This document shows positions 47,463 to 56,777 of a DNA stretch of 64,000 bases, piece after piece. This DNA comes from Gammaproteobacteria bacterium (GTDB taxonomy: Bacteria > Pseudomonadota > Gammaproteobacteria > JAJFJF01). Location: contig JAJFJF010000040.1 of the NCBI GenBank assembly GCA_021774255.1, positions 58,324 through 122,323 of the forward strand, in the 5' to 3' direction. The translations under genes were made by a program, and so were the position numbers. The notes below the pieces were generated by a model. The model made no database searches, was not told the DNA's origin, and was given only the letters and a program-made list of their open reading frames with translations. Within the stretch, counting starts at the first letter, position 1. Every line of letters starts with the position of its first letter.

Positions 47463-49097
47463 TTATTGGAATGTCGCCGCACCCATACCTTGACTGTACG
47501 CCATGCTATCGATAATTTTCTTATCCATCGCTTCAAGGTAAAGTGATTCTAATACGGCATTTAAATCTGTTGACCACTGTGCAGCAACTGAATCGACAGA
47601 GTCGAATGTTCTTTCGATAGTGGTAATCGCTTGGTTCACTTCGCCTATTTTCTTATTCATGCTCTCAAGCACCTCTGCAGGTATATAGAGCTTTGAAAAG
47701 CCACTTTCTAAAAGATTGGCTGTAATATCCTGCTTTGCATAGTGAAGTGCAATACGATGTGCTGCGCGTTCCGCCAAGGTGACTGCATGTTTAAAATCAT
47801 ACTTGGCGTATGTCAACAAATTCATTAAGTCCATCGGTGCAGTTCTTACAAAATCTATAATATCTTTGTCAGAGAGCGCCGACTTAAAACTCATTCTACC
47901 ATTTCCAGCAGCCTGATATTCATTGGGTGGCAATTCCACTGCAATAGCTGTTTGAAGCGGCTTACCTTCGTAGATATTACGAATAGCTTGATACAAAGTG
48001 CCATAAACTACACCAAAATAACCAATCCTATAAAGATGTTCATGGTGTTTTCTCAAAAATTCATACTCTGGTCCTTGGGGAGCAAATTCAACTTTATCTC
48101 CTGCGCTGCCGTTTATGTACCATTGGCTCTGACGAATGTGGGTGATTAGAGGGGTCATGCAAATTGTATCTTTAGGGTTTTTATTAAAGTCTTCGTCTTG
48201 ACACCTATAAAAATAGACCTGATCACCTCTTACTGAATGAGCACCATACATATATAAGTGAACCAGTGCGCGTGGTGAAATAATACCAGGAAGTGTTTGC
48301 ACATTTTTAATACGTGACTCTTTTTTATTCTCATCTGTATCAACATCTTGAACTTTCCCACCTAGTAGAGCAGGAATAAATTCAAGTTGATCAGGATTTT
48401 CAGCATGTCGTACTGCCATCATCGTATCAAAACCCAAACCAACATCCTCTATTAAAGCTCTCATGCGTTCTTGATCAGGCTTACTCTCAATATCTTTCAG
48501 TAACTCATAAGTACTTTTGTCTTCTGCACCAACAAGCGCAGCTGAACGATCTGCGTATGCAGCATCATTATCATTAGCTACTTGGTCACGCATTTGCGTT
48601 CTTACATTTTCTGTTGTACGACGCGCAGCTTGATAGCCACGCTCTGACCATTGGCAAGAGTTCAATGACATTTGGTGCATTTGCTGGGTAATATCTTGCA
48701 AGTCAGCCATAATACGCTCGCAACTTGGGCACAGCATGGCAATACCCAATCTCACCGCATAAGCGGGCATGGTACGCGCTATATTCTCTAAAAAGTTCAC
48801 AAATTCATCTGAACTCAATACCGAATAACTTCCCAAGCTGACATCAATACCACCGCAACCGATATTCATACGAGGAGGTTCAATGCTGATTAATTGCACT
48901 GTATTATGTGGGTAACGTACTTGCGCACCACCGCGAAACACATCTGAAAAGCCCAAAAGACCACCGCCTGCCTCAGGCGATGACCAACCATCTTCAATGG
49001 TTGAAAGAGTATCTTGAATAGCCACTGCATTGCTTGAAAGAAATGCCAATGGCATGAGCAAGCTAAGTAACGTTAATTTTAAATGTTTCATTCGCAT
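47463..49097 (-). CDS. traH: F-type pilus assembly protein TraH
   Basis: 544 residues, signal peptide (residues 4-26, ending NAVA). The core motif PPRMNIGCGGIDVSLGSYS near residue 75 is diagnostic of TraH, followed by LGIAMLCPSCERIMADL with two cysteines near 118. C-terminal residues 440-530 are coiled-coil-like. TraH is periplasmic and belongs to the F-specific pilus extension subset with TraF, TrbI, TraU and TraW. It is somewhat longer than F TraH because of the middle region. Confidence 0.92.
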   Translation of the reverse strand: MRMKHLKLTLLSLLMPLAFLSSNAVAIQDTLSTIEDGWSSPEAGGGLLGFSDVFRGGAQVRYPHNTVQLISIEPPRMNIGCGGIDVSLGSYSVLSSDEFVNFLENIARTMPAYAVRLGIAMLCPSCERIMADLQDITQQMHQMSLNSCQWSERGYQAARRTTENVRTQMRDQVANDNDAAYADRSAALVGAEDKSTYELLKDIESKPDQERMRALIEDVGLGFDTMMAVRHAENPDQLEFIPALLGGKVQDVDTDENKKESRIKNVQTLPGIISPRALVHLYMYGAHSVRGDQVYFYRCQDEDFNKNPKDTICMTPLITHIRQSQWYINGSAGDKVEFAPQGPEYEFLRKHHEHLYRIGYFGVVYGTLYQAIRNIYEGKPLQTAIAVELPPNEYQAAGNGRMSFKSALSDKDIIDFVRTAPMDLMNLLTYAKYDFKHAVTLAERAAHRIALHYAKQDITANLLESGFSKLYIPAEVLESMNKKIGEVNQAITTIERTFDSVDSVAAQWSTDLNAVLESLYLEAMDKKIIDSMAYSQGMGAATFQ

Positions 49098-49486
49098 AAC
49101 AAACCACCTTGATGGAAATAAAGGTTGCTAGAGTCAATGGCTTTATCCATGACGGTATAAGTATCAAATACAGGCGCACTACAATTCGGGTTGTAATTTG
49201 CCGTATTAATTAATATTGCATGAGGATTGTTTAAATCCCATACAAAAGCATCTGTGTGTTTTGCTGCCTTTGCTTGAGTTAAATTTTTAGCTTCTGCAGC
49301 GGACAATTCTGCTACTTCAATTTTCTCTTCGAAAGCATCATCTGTCTGCTCAATTTCATTTTCAGGACGATAAGTCAAACTGTCGTATTGATAGATACCT
49401 GGACGATAATTCGGCATCTTATCAACGATCACAACGGTATCGTTCACTTCAATGGGTTCCATGGCATCAATCATTATGGGTATCAT
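49088..49486 (-). CDS. Unknown protein between traF and traH
   Basis: About 132 residues from ATG 49486 (MIPIMIDAMEPIEV), five bases after the traF stop; an ATG at 49531 or GTG further upstream inside traF could add residues. No signal peptide. It has YRPGIYQYDSLTYRPEN near residue 25 and an acidic middle, ending with a two-Cys segment (NPNCSAPVF...GGLLCE). It overlaps traH by ten bases. In F this space is taken by other small genes (traQ, trbB), with which I see no resemblance. Confidence 0.5.
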   Translation of the reverse strand: MIPIMIDAMEPIEVNDTVVIVDKMPNYRPGIYQYDSLTYRPENEIEQTDDAFEEKIEVAELSAAEAKNLTQAKAAKHTDAFVWDLNNPHAILINTANYNPNCSAPVFDTYTVMDKAIDSSNLYFHQGGLLCE

Positions 49487-49490
49487 TTTC

Positions 49491-50462
49491 TTAGGCGCCT
49501 TGATCTGTTGTACGATAACGATCCATCTCATCTCGACCGTACTTGTACGGCCCACTATTTGAGAAATCAGGCTGCAGCTCTTCCCCTTCACTCATGCCTT
49601 TTAATAAAGCAGAACGGTATGCCTCAACAAAGTTCACAATACGTGACAGCACCATATCGGTGGTATCAATACCGGTAGTCACTCGGATCCATTGATCAGG
49701 TGGCATATGAATAAATAAAGTGGGTACCATTTCAATGCCAAGCATTTCAGCGACGGGCAAGCTTTCAGGCGCGGCCACATTATTTTCAAAACCTTCAATG
49801 ACCATCTCATCTAAGCTGACATTCCAGATATTCATGCCCGTTTCACGTTGAATATCATTTACAACAGGCACCATCTCCACACAATAAACACAATCTGAAC
49901 GCGTAAAATAATAAAGCGTTGAAGTCTCTGCTAATGATTCAAATAAATCCTGACGCTTTGCTCTGTTCACACTGCCTAAAATACGACGACCAAAATTGGA
50001 AACCGCCATGCCGCCTGATCCCAATTCTTCTGGATTTTGTGCAGAGTTATAAGCCCAGGTGTTAGACAAGGTCACCGCTTGATCAACTACCCATTTGTTG
50101 AAACGTTGAAATTCAAATACAGCCTCAGTATTATTCGCATTTAAGGCCATATTGGCTGATAGTTCTTTATATTGTCTTTCAGTAAATTCAATTGAGCGCG
50201 GGATCACAAAACCACATTCGGGGGTCCAATGATCACGGTGCATGCATTCTTCCACTTTATTACTGGGCTGTTGCTCAGGTGGCATTTCGGTCAATATTTT
50301 CTCTTTTTTGACCTCGGGATAAATTTCATAGAAGAACCAACCCCGATCAGGGCGGTCGTCATCAATATAGGGTGTGGTCACCCCATTCACGCCACCTGCT
50401 GCAAAAACAGACGACACGGGCAATACAAAAAATAATAAGTATAAAAAACGTTTAGCTACCAT
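49491..50462 (-). CDS. traF: F-type thioredoxin-fold protein TraF
   Basis: 323 residues, signal peptide (MVAKRFLYLLFFVLPVSSVFA). A TraF N-terminal region RPDRGWFFYE is followed by a thioredoxin fold with redox motif CVYC near residue 190 and cis-Pro loop EMVPTLFI near 245. F TraF itself lacks CxxC, while many relatives keep it, so this one is probably an active disulfide enzyme. It needs oxidised or reduced partners in the periplasm, where TraN, TraU and TraH are cysteine-rich. Overlaps the DsbA-like gene by 11 bases. Confidence 0.87.
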   Translation of the reverse strand: MVAKRFLYLLFFVLPVSSVFAAGGVNGVTTPYIDDDRPDRGWFFYEIYPEVKKEKILTEMPPEQQPSNKVEECMHRDHWTPECGFVIPRSIEFTERQYKELSANMALNANNTEAVFEFQRFNKWVVDQAVTLSNTWAYNSAQNPEELGSGGMAVSNFGRRILGSVNRAKRQDLFESLAETSTLYYFTRSDCVYCVEMVPVVNDIQRETGMNIWNVSLDEMVIEGFENNVAAPESLPVAEMLGIEMVPTLFIHMPPDQWIRVTTGIDTTDMVLSRIVNFVEAYRSALLKGMSEGEELQPDFSNSGPYKYGRDEMDRYRTTDQGA

Positions 50463-51066
50463 AACTCTTTACCTGTCTTGCCACTTCATCAAGAAGTTGC
50501 GTGGCATTATCATAATCACCAAAACTCAAAACCCTTTTAATCTCACCATCTTGCTGGATAAGAAATAAAGGAAATACAAAATTTGCGCGATGGTTTTCCA
50601 CTATTTCATCCATCAAACGAAAAACATTATCTTGGCGCGTCATCGTGCTGTCGGATAACGCGTTTTCCAAGCATGTATCGGGGTCATACTCGCGCATGTA
50701 GTTGCTAATGGCATTGCACGCTGAGGCGGCCGAATCTAAATTCATGCCTAGATCTTGAACACTTTTATATAAAGCCTCTGCCACACCGCTTGTTTTTTCA
50801 GCAGGTGTACCGAGATAGGCCATTGCACTCCAGTTTTGATCGGCATCTAGCCCAACGGGCACAAAATGATAAAGACCACCTGTTTTTTCTACTGCGCGAA
50901 TAAGTGGCATAATTTGTTGTTTCACGGCATAACAGTTACCGCAATAAAAGCTGGCGACTTCCACCACATTCACCGGTTTGCTTTCAGCCCACGCTGAAGG
51001 CGTACTCACAATTGCCGTGGCGAGCAAGATCGTCTTCAATAGTAATATGACTATTTGCTTTTTCAT
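50452..51066 (-). CDS. DsbA-like periplasmic thiol-disulfide oxidoreductase
   Basis: 204 residues, signal peptide (residues 1-27, ending SAWA). Redox motif CGNC at residues 42-45 (ASFYCGNCY) and a VFPLFLI loop near 165 resembling the cis-Pro segment match DsbA-type enzymes, with the expected helical insertion between. Located where F carries trbB, another disulfide enzyme, and in front of traF, so it likely oxidises cysteine-rich Tra proteins. First gene of the operon driven by the promoter at 51125. Confidence 0.82.
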   Translation of the reverse strand: MKKQIVILLLKTILLATAIVSTPSAWAESKPVNVVEVASFYCGNCYAVKQQIMPLIRAVEKTGGLYHFVPVGLDADQNWSAMAYLGTPAEKTSGVAEALYKSVQDLGMNLDSAASACNAISNYMREYDPDTCLENALSDSTMTRQDNVFRLMDEIVENHRANFVFPLFLIQQDGEIKRVLSFGDYDNATQLLDEVARQVKSYGS

Positions 51067-51124
51067 CTTCTGGTTCTGCTCTCATTGCCTTTGGGGGCAT
51101 TTATCAAAAATAGATCAGTTTGCA

Positions 51125-51156
51125 ATTGTATCAGGCAAGTGTAAGTTATTCAACTA
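51125..51156 (-). promoter_or_regulatory. Conserved promoter P1 for the dsbA-like/traF/traH operon
   Basis: Minus-strand TTGAAT (51153-51148), 17-base spacer, TACAAT (51130-51125), with the -35 element and most of the spacer identical to the block at 43022-43053. The DsbA-like gene starts about 60 bases downstream. The 196-base gap (51067-51262) contains no gene; the remaining part towards trbI is AT-rich. Confidence 0.7.
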
Positions 51157-51262
51157 GATTCTTGGTGGGCAGGTTAGCTAGACTCAAGAAGCCCACACCC
51201 AAGAAATCAGTTAACCCTTTGTTTTTTATTTATTTTTATGGGGGTTGTGCAAGATAGTGCTT

Positions 51263-51730
51263 TTAAGGCATTAACCACTCGTCTTCATTATCTTCTGCTT
51301 GCAGACCTAGCTGCACATCTTCGCCGTCAAATAAAATGTCCTTTGCTGAAGGCAAGATATTTTTTTGGCTGATATTATAATCAGGGACATTTGATGGCAG
51401 GCCCATGCGCACCAATACTGCTTTGGTAATATCCTCGGCACCTTGAATCACAGCAGGTCCCACAATCACTAATGCATCTTTGCCAGCAATCTCTTCAATG
51501 ATGTCTGCTAAATCTTTCCCGCCATCGGTGATGCTGGCCATCCAGGGCTCAGCCGCCAACTCAGAATTAAGCGCACGCGAACCCAGTATCATTTGGGCAT
51601 TAATAATTTTACCCAAATCGACTGTCTTGACGACCGTTGAAGAAGGTGGGCTGTTAAAAACAAAACTGGCAGCCACACTCACCACAATGGCGACTAAGGC
51701 GCTGGCTAATAAAGTTTTCGTTAGTTTCAT
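51263..51730 (-). CDS. trbI: F-type TrbI-like protein
   Basis: 155 residues with one N-terminal membrane helix (residues 7-26). The segment VDLGKIINAQMILG and the C-terminal VIVGPAVIQGAEDITKAVL near residue 95 match F-type TrbI, which affects pilus extension and retraction at the inner membrane. It directly follows traC, as in F. Ends with an acidic tail (QAEDNEDEWLMP). Last gene of the first tra operon. Confidence 0.8.
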   Translation of the reverse strand: MKLTKTLLASALVAIVVSVAASFVFNSPPSSTVVKTVDLGKIINAQMILGSRALNSELAAEPWMASITDGGKDLADIIEEIAGKDALVIVGPAVIQGAEDITKAVLVRMGLPSNVPDYNISQKNILPSAKDILFDGEDVQLGLQAEDNEDEWLMP

Positions 51731-51750
51731 GGTCTTTCCTCAAAAATATT

Positions 51751-54453
51751 TTATTCGTTTTCAGCTTGTGCAGCGTCTGCTAGAAAATTCTCATCATCTA
51801 ATTGTCGCATGGCTTCACTTTTATCTTCACTTGACAAAATATCAATGGCTTCGGCAACGGTTTTACCTTCGCTGATCAAGGCATCCAGTTTGGCACGTTC
51901 TTGTGCGTGGGTGGTGTAGGTCCAATACGTTGCAGGATCAACCACTAATCGGTACAAACCTTCCCCTTTTAAAGATTTATTCACGACAAATAACTCAGAA
52001 TACTCATTGGTTTTTTGCAGGTTAGCAATTGAATTGACTGCTTCATCTGACAAGCTAATAAGCTTGCTGTCCACTGCTTTTTTGACCGCATTGATATCTT
52101 GCATCAACGCAAATAACCAGTTTGAGTTTTCAATCGCTACACGCGCGCCGGAGGTTTGCTCACAGTCTAAGAAACTTTGTGTAATGATGAAGAAAGAACC
52201 TTCATATTTACGTGCTCGACGGTAACCTTTTTCAATAAAGTCACCGGTATTGGGGCGTTTTAAGAGATCCCACGCCTCATCGATAATAATCAGCTTAGGC
52301 AATGTGCGACCGTATTTTTTCTGCTCTACTTTTGAGTCTAAATACATTTCGCGCATGATTTTAGTGATAACCAAGTTTAAGACCACGCCTTGTAATTCTG
52401 GCTCTTCGGCCAAATCATCTAACTCTAATACTTGGAAATTGTTTCCAAAAGCCACGTTACCTTCACCGACCATCCAGGTCGCATAACGCCCATAGGCCCA
52501 AGGCTGTAACTGTGTATTGATATCACGCACACGTTCTTCGGAAGACTGCGCACAGTAATCGGCAATATCACGAATGGTCATGCTGCCTTTTTTCTCGGCC
52601 CAGACGGTTGTGATGATGTTTTCAATACTACGGTATGCAAATGGCTGGCCTTCGCGATCACGCTGCTCTTTACCAAAGCCAAATGGGAACGCCATTTGCG
52701 CCACGAGCGATACCAAGGTTTCCATTTGCTCGTCCATATCTTCTTGCGTGTTGATATTCGAGAACGGGTTGATACACATGCCTTGACCACGCTCAAAGAC
52801 CATGTTTTCACCGCCAAGGACTTCGGCGGTATTGTAATAACTTCGACCCGCGTCAATAATGCGCACCTTACCGCCACGCGCTAAGAAGTCTGAGCAGATC
52901 TCATTCATCAAGAACGACTTACCACCACCTGACGAAGCGGCCATCACGCCGTTATAGTTTGATTTGAAGACGTCAAATAAATTGATATTGGTGAGTACAC
53001 CACGGCGGCTGAGCAGCAATAAACCACCTGAATTAGGGGGGCTCCCCTGCCAATCACCTTGAATATGTGTCAGTGTTGCGGCATTCGTACTGCGCATGGT
53101 GGTACCACGTTGTAAGCCATAGGTGTCACCATCCATTTCAGGACGGAACTGGCCGGGCAGGCTCGATAACCACATGGGCACACTGATGCTGCTTTCTTGA
53201 TACAGTTTTAAACCGGTGCGCTCCCACAAGCTTTTTACAATGGCCGTGGCTGTGTCTAAATTCTTTTTATTTTCCGCTGAGATCACAATACCGGTATAGG
53301 CTTTAATCGGAATAGCCCCTTCGTTTTCTAAACTGCGGTATAAGCTTTCCACATTTTCACGACGGTCATATAAATGACTCATCACTTCGCGCCACCAATC
53401 TGAAGTCGGCTTGGTTTGATGCTGTAATTTACCCATCATCCAGCTACATTGGTTTTTCACTTTATCGGTATCCAAGCGCTCCATTACCGAATAGGTATAA
53501 AAGTCACCGGGAATAAAGCTTGATGGATCTAACGTATCGCCCATGAGGCTTGAAATCTGATGTAAAAATAACGGATCGCTCGGGAACACATTAACAGTCA
53601 AGCAACGCATGCGGCGAGACTCACCATTAATATTGTTAGCCAGAGTAATATCACCACCATTGTTCACATCAATCGTGGTTTCCATATCAAATATTTGTGG
53701 TGGCACAGGATGCTCTAAAGAAGGCTTGTTTTCACGCTCATCCATCCCGCTTAATTGGAAATTACTGATACTGCGAATACTGCGAATACATTGCTCACCA
53801 TTTAAACGCATTGCATAAAGATTAGCGGCCTCTAAACTACTTTCGATTTGTTCACCCAGCTCTTTCACTTTGCTGCGAAATTCAGTCTCTACTGCTTCAC
53901 TTATTTCTTTATCCAAACCTGGTACGCGGATAAACAAGTAATAGCTTGTTTTACGAGGCGTAAAGTCAAAACCACCCATTTTACGGGTATAGTCGGTGCT
54001 CCAATCTAGCAAATATTCAGCACGACGCTTAGTGATCAAGTCAAAAATAGGATTATCTGACTCACGTCTTGACATCGCCCACTGCTCTAAAAAGCCAGCC
54101 ACATCAGCAGAAGCATGCGCGATAGAATGGATAGTGCCGCCCACAGGCAACAAGGCAAGAATTTTTTCAATACAGCCCTGCACTTTTTCACCCGCCACAA
54201 TCACAGGTGCTATTTCATAGGCCAGCAAAAAGCTATTCATGCCTTGCGGGTTGTCATTTAACCAAACGCCTTCTTCTTCTGCATAGTTGTAGGTTAAAAA
54301 AGATGACAGCGGACAACGCTCGTACAACGCGCGGAAATTTTTAATCGTCAGCGCTTCGTCAAGTTCTTGTGGCTTGATTTTGTCTAACAGTGTTGCCGTC
54401 AGCTGTTTAGCGCCGCGTCGCAAGCCTGTTTTGATAGTGTTAAAATTTAGCAT
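51751..54453 (-). CDS. traC: F-type T4SS ATPase TraC
   Basis: 900 residues, VirB4-class ATPase that powers pilus assembly. Walker A AASSGGGKSFLMNEI near residue 505 and Walker B PKLIIIDEAWDLLK near 727 are intact. The N-terminal domain carries the TraC-type YEIAPVIVAG and VPGLDKEISEAVETEFRSK. It lacks a signal peptide and is membrane-associated through TraV/TraK partners. Length agrees with F TraC (about 875). Confidence 0.94.
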   Translation of the reverse strand: MLNFNTIKTGLRRGAKQLTATLLDKIKPQELDEALTIKNFRALYERCPLSSFLTYNYAEEEGVWLNDNPQGMNSFLLAYEIAPVIVAGEKVQGCIEKILALLPVGGTIHSIAHASADVAGFLEQWAMSRRESDNPIFDLITKRRAEYLLDWSTDYTRKMGGFDFTPRKTSYYLFIRVPGLDKEISEAVETEFRSKVKELGEQIESSLEAANLYAMRLNGEQCIRSIRSISNFQLSGMDERENKPSLEHPVPPQIFDMETTIDVNNGGDITLANNINGESRRMRCLTVNVFPSDPLFLHQISSLMGDTLDPSSFIPGDFYTYSVMERLDTDKVKNQCSWMMGKLQHQTKPTSDWWREVMSHLYDRRENVESLYRSLENEGAIPIKAYTGIVISAENKKNLDTATAIVKSLWERTGLKLYQESSISVPMWLSSLPGQFRPEMDGDTYGLQRGTTMRSTNAATLTHIQGDWQGSPPNSGGLLLLSRRGVLTNINLFDVFKSNYNGVMAASSGGGKSFLMNEICSDFLARGGKVRIIDAGRSYYNTAEVLGGENMVFERGQGMCINPFSNINTQEDMDEQMETLVSLVAQMAFPFGFGKEQRDREGQPFAYRSIENIITTVWAEKKGSMTIRDIADYCAQSSEERVRDINTQLQPWAYGRYATWMVGEGNVAFGNNFQVLELDDLAEEPELQGVVLNLVITKIMREMYLDSKVEQKKYGRTLPKLIIIDEAWDLLKRPNTGDFIEKGYRRARKYEGSFFIITQSFLDCEQTSGARVAIENSNWLFALMQDINAVKKAVDSKLISLSDEAVNSIANLQKTNEYSELFVVNKSLKGEGLYRLVVDPATYWTYTTHAQERAKLDALISEGKTVAEAIDILSSEDKSEAMRQLDDENFLADAAQAENE

Positions 54454-54478
54454 GGTAATCTGTTAGTTATATTGGCTA

Positions 54479-55081
54479 TTATTCCCAACCAAAATCATTA
54501 TCGTAAAAATCATAGTCCGTTGCTTGCTGATGCGGTCTTAAAATATCGCTGCCTTGACCTGATGCGATACTGGGCGCATCCCAGCCACCTTCATCGGCCA
54601 CCCAATAGATATGGTGGTTGCCGACTACCGCGTCTTCTACGACATTGGCCGCAATCCAGGTACGGTAAATTTGTGCGGGGCGGTATAAAAAGTCTGTGTT
54701 TTCATCATAACTGTCATATTGCACTTGCGAGAAAGGTAATTTCCCTTCTACTGATTGCGTGCCGCTCTGTGCTGATCCGTTACCGTTAGCATTGCCATTA
54801 CCATTGCTGCCAGCAGACTGGTTATTGACCCATGGATCGTCGTAATAACTGCCTTGCGTGCTTAAGCTAGTGTATTGTTTGCTGTTTGGACTGGCATACA
54901 TACCTTGACCATAAATACTATCCCCTTGCGGTGTATTGGTATGCAGTGACGTCATGTAGGCTGTCATTTGTGACGCACATGCCCCAGTTTCATCGTCCAG
55001 CGGGCAGTCATACTCCACCATTGAACAACCGGCCAATGGCAAAATAAGTAATAAATAGCGAGTGTGTTTTTTCATAATCAT
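54479..55081 (-). CDS. traV: Outer-membrane lipoprotein TraV
   Basis: 200 residues. Lipobox LPLAGC gives lipid-modified Cys19, followed by EYDCPLDDETGACASQMTAY, the TraV pattern with two more cysteines near the N-terminus. The middle is Asn/Gly-rich (SAGSNGNGNANGNGSAQS). TraV is the VirB7-like lipoprotein that anchors TraK and TraB in the outer-membrane core complex. Gene spacing to traB is 14 bases. Confidence 0.88.
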   Translation of the reverse strand: MIMKKHTRYLLLILPLAGCSMVEYDCPLDDETGACASQMTAYMTSLHTNTPQGDSIYGQGMYASPNSKQYTSLSTQGSYYDDPWVNNQSAGSNGNGNANGNGSAQSGTQSVEGKLPFSQVQYDSYDENTDFLYRPAQIYRTWIAANVVEDAVVGNHHIYWVADEGGWDAPSIASGQGSDILRPHQQATDYDFYDNDFGWE

Positions 55082-55095
55082 TTACCTATAACCGC

Positions 55096-56772
55096 TTACG
55101 GGCGACCAAATTCACTTAAAGAACCACTGCGACGCTCTACGGAACCATCGGTGCCTACCGCAATCGGGTTCGGCGTGGTTTCTTCTGGAATATATTCCAC
55201 ATCGGTAGGTTGCCATTTGAGTGACAAGCCTTGCTCCAATGTCACCGTGATGTTTCGACCACTGTTCACAACGATGACCGGGAAAATTTCTTTGGCGGCA
55301 TCGATATAAAACTTAGCGAGTTCATCTGTTGCATTCGCCATACCCCCAAAACCAGCGGCCTGCATTGCATCGCCTGTATCAATCGTGCGAGTACTACCAT
55401 AAGGCGTATACGTTGTGCTACCGGCTGCGCTTGAAAAAGCACTTGAAATACCACTAGCAAAACCCGCTAACATTGCACCCGCTAATTTTGCACCTTGACG
55501 ATTCACTAACTTGCCGCGCAAACCGAGCTTGCCATCATTATCAACAGCATAACCACGAATAGGGGCGTTAATTACGGCCTTACCATCATCCCCCACACAA
55601 CTTAACTGTGTTGTACGAATATAGGCACGCTCACTTGAAAGCGAACCGTAACTTGCGCCCATGATGAAACAGCTTTTCACTTGATAACGGTATTCGTTTG
55701 GTAGAAAAGCATTCCCCATGACGCGGATCAATACGGGTTGTGGATTCGCTTGTGCATTTGAGCCGGTACCCGCATCTAAACCATGCAATAAAGTACCTTG
55801 GAAAAACGAACCCATTGGCAACCAACCAATCATTGGGTTTTTCACATAGCGATATTTTTTAGTGCCTAAGCGAGAGTCACCTTCATCGCCACCCGGTGGG
55901 GTCCATACCGCCATTTGCAAGGGTCCAGCTTCTTCTTCGCTGCCTTCTGCTGTGCCGGCAATGCCGCTGCCTGCAAAAGCACCGCTACCAGAGCCTACTC
56001 CACCTGCCGCACGAGGACGTACAAATTGTGTGGTGCTATCAGGGCTAGGAGGCGGTACTTGGCGTCTGAATACTTGCATTCTTGAATCCACGGCCCCGCT
56101 GCCATCTTGTGCAGCCAACGCCCCCATACCGGTTGCATCATTGCCTGCCCCCATGCCGCCTGCCGTGCCTGGAAAACCTGGACGACCTGGCGCACCCGGC
56201 AATCCTGTTGAACCTGCTGAGCCTGCCGTGCCATGGGTACCACTCGTACCATCGGCACCGGCGCCGCCAGCCCCACCTGCTGAATATCCATCTGCAGAAG
56301 CACTGGCGCTACTGCTTGCAGGTGGTGCATTACGCAAGTCTTCAAGCTCGCCTGTCAAAGAAGCAAGCTGTTTTTTTAGCGCATCGCTCTCTTCACCACG
56401 GCCTGACATTAACGCCAAGGCTTCGGCTAATTGTGCTTGTGTTTCTGCCAATGTTTTTTGGCTTTCGGTCAGCTCTTTGCCCAGCATGCTGACATCACTG
56501 CTTAAATTCTCTAAATTTTGTGTGGCCAAGGCACTCCATAATTGTTCAGCGGTATTAGGATCAGAAAACTGAATACCTCCCGTGTCTTGAGAAGCGGTAT
56601 TTCTAGTATCTTTTTTATCCGTTGCATTGGTCACAAAATAAACAAAGGCGCAAAATAAAACAGCCGCCGTACCCAAGGCCCATTTTTTGCGATTTTTAGC
56701 AATACTTAAGCTGGTGTTAATTTTATGCTTATTGCTATCGCTGTTCGTTTGATTGTTTTTTTGCTCACTCAT
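55096..56772 (-). CDS. traB: VirB10-like protein TraB with collagen-like region
   Basis: 558 residues from ATG 56772 (MSEQKNNQTNSD). One inner-membrane helix (residues 28-46), a coiled-coil (about 70-145), then about 15 consecutive Gly-X-Y triplets (about residues 167-208, including GLPGAPGRPGFPG), and the VirB10/TrbI C-terminal beta-barrel domain (ending near the outer membrane). TraB bridges both membranes. A collagen-like stretch is not known to me as a usual TraB feature; the normal counterpart is a Pro-rich spacer. Start is five bases after the traK stop. Confidence 0.87.
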   Translation of the reverse strand: MSEQKNNQTNSDSNKHKINTSLSIAKNRKKWALGTAAVLFCAFVYFVTNATDKKDTRNTASQDTGGIQFSDPNTAEQLWSALATQNLENLSSDVSMLGKELTESQKTLAETQAQLAEALALMSGRGEESDALKKQLASLTGELEDLRNAPPASSSASASADGYSAGGAGGAGADGTSGTHGTAGSAGSTGLPGAPGRPGFPGTAGGMGAGNDATGMGALAAQDGSGAVDSRMQVFRRQVPPPSPDSTTQFVRPRAAGGVGSGSGAFAGSGIAGTAEGSEEEAGPLQMAVWTPPGGDEGDSRLGTKKYRYVKNPMIGWLPMGSFFQGTLLHGLDAGTGSNAQANPQPVLIRVMGNAFLPNEYRYQVKSCFIMGASYGSLSSERAYIRTTQLSCVGDDGKAVINAPIRGYAVDNDGKLGLRGKLVNRQGAKLAGAMLAGFASGISSAFSSAAGSTTYTPYGSTRTIDTGDAMQAAGFGGMANATDELAKFYIDAAKEIFPVIVVNSGRNITVTLEQGLSLKWQPTDVEYIPEETTPNPIAVGTDGSVERRSGSLSEFGRP

Positions 56773-56777
56773 CTCAC

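Noticed and set aside
55862..56572. Plus-strand frame of 236 codons opposite traB
   Set aside because: It mirrors the Gly/Pro/Ala-rich spacer of traB, giving a Pro/Ser-rich product, and has no ribosome site.
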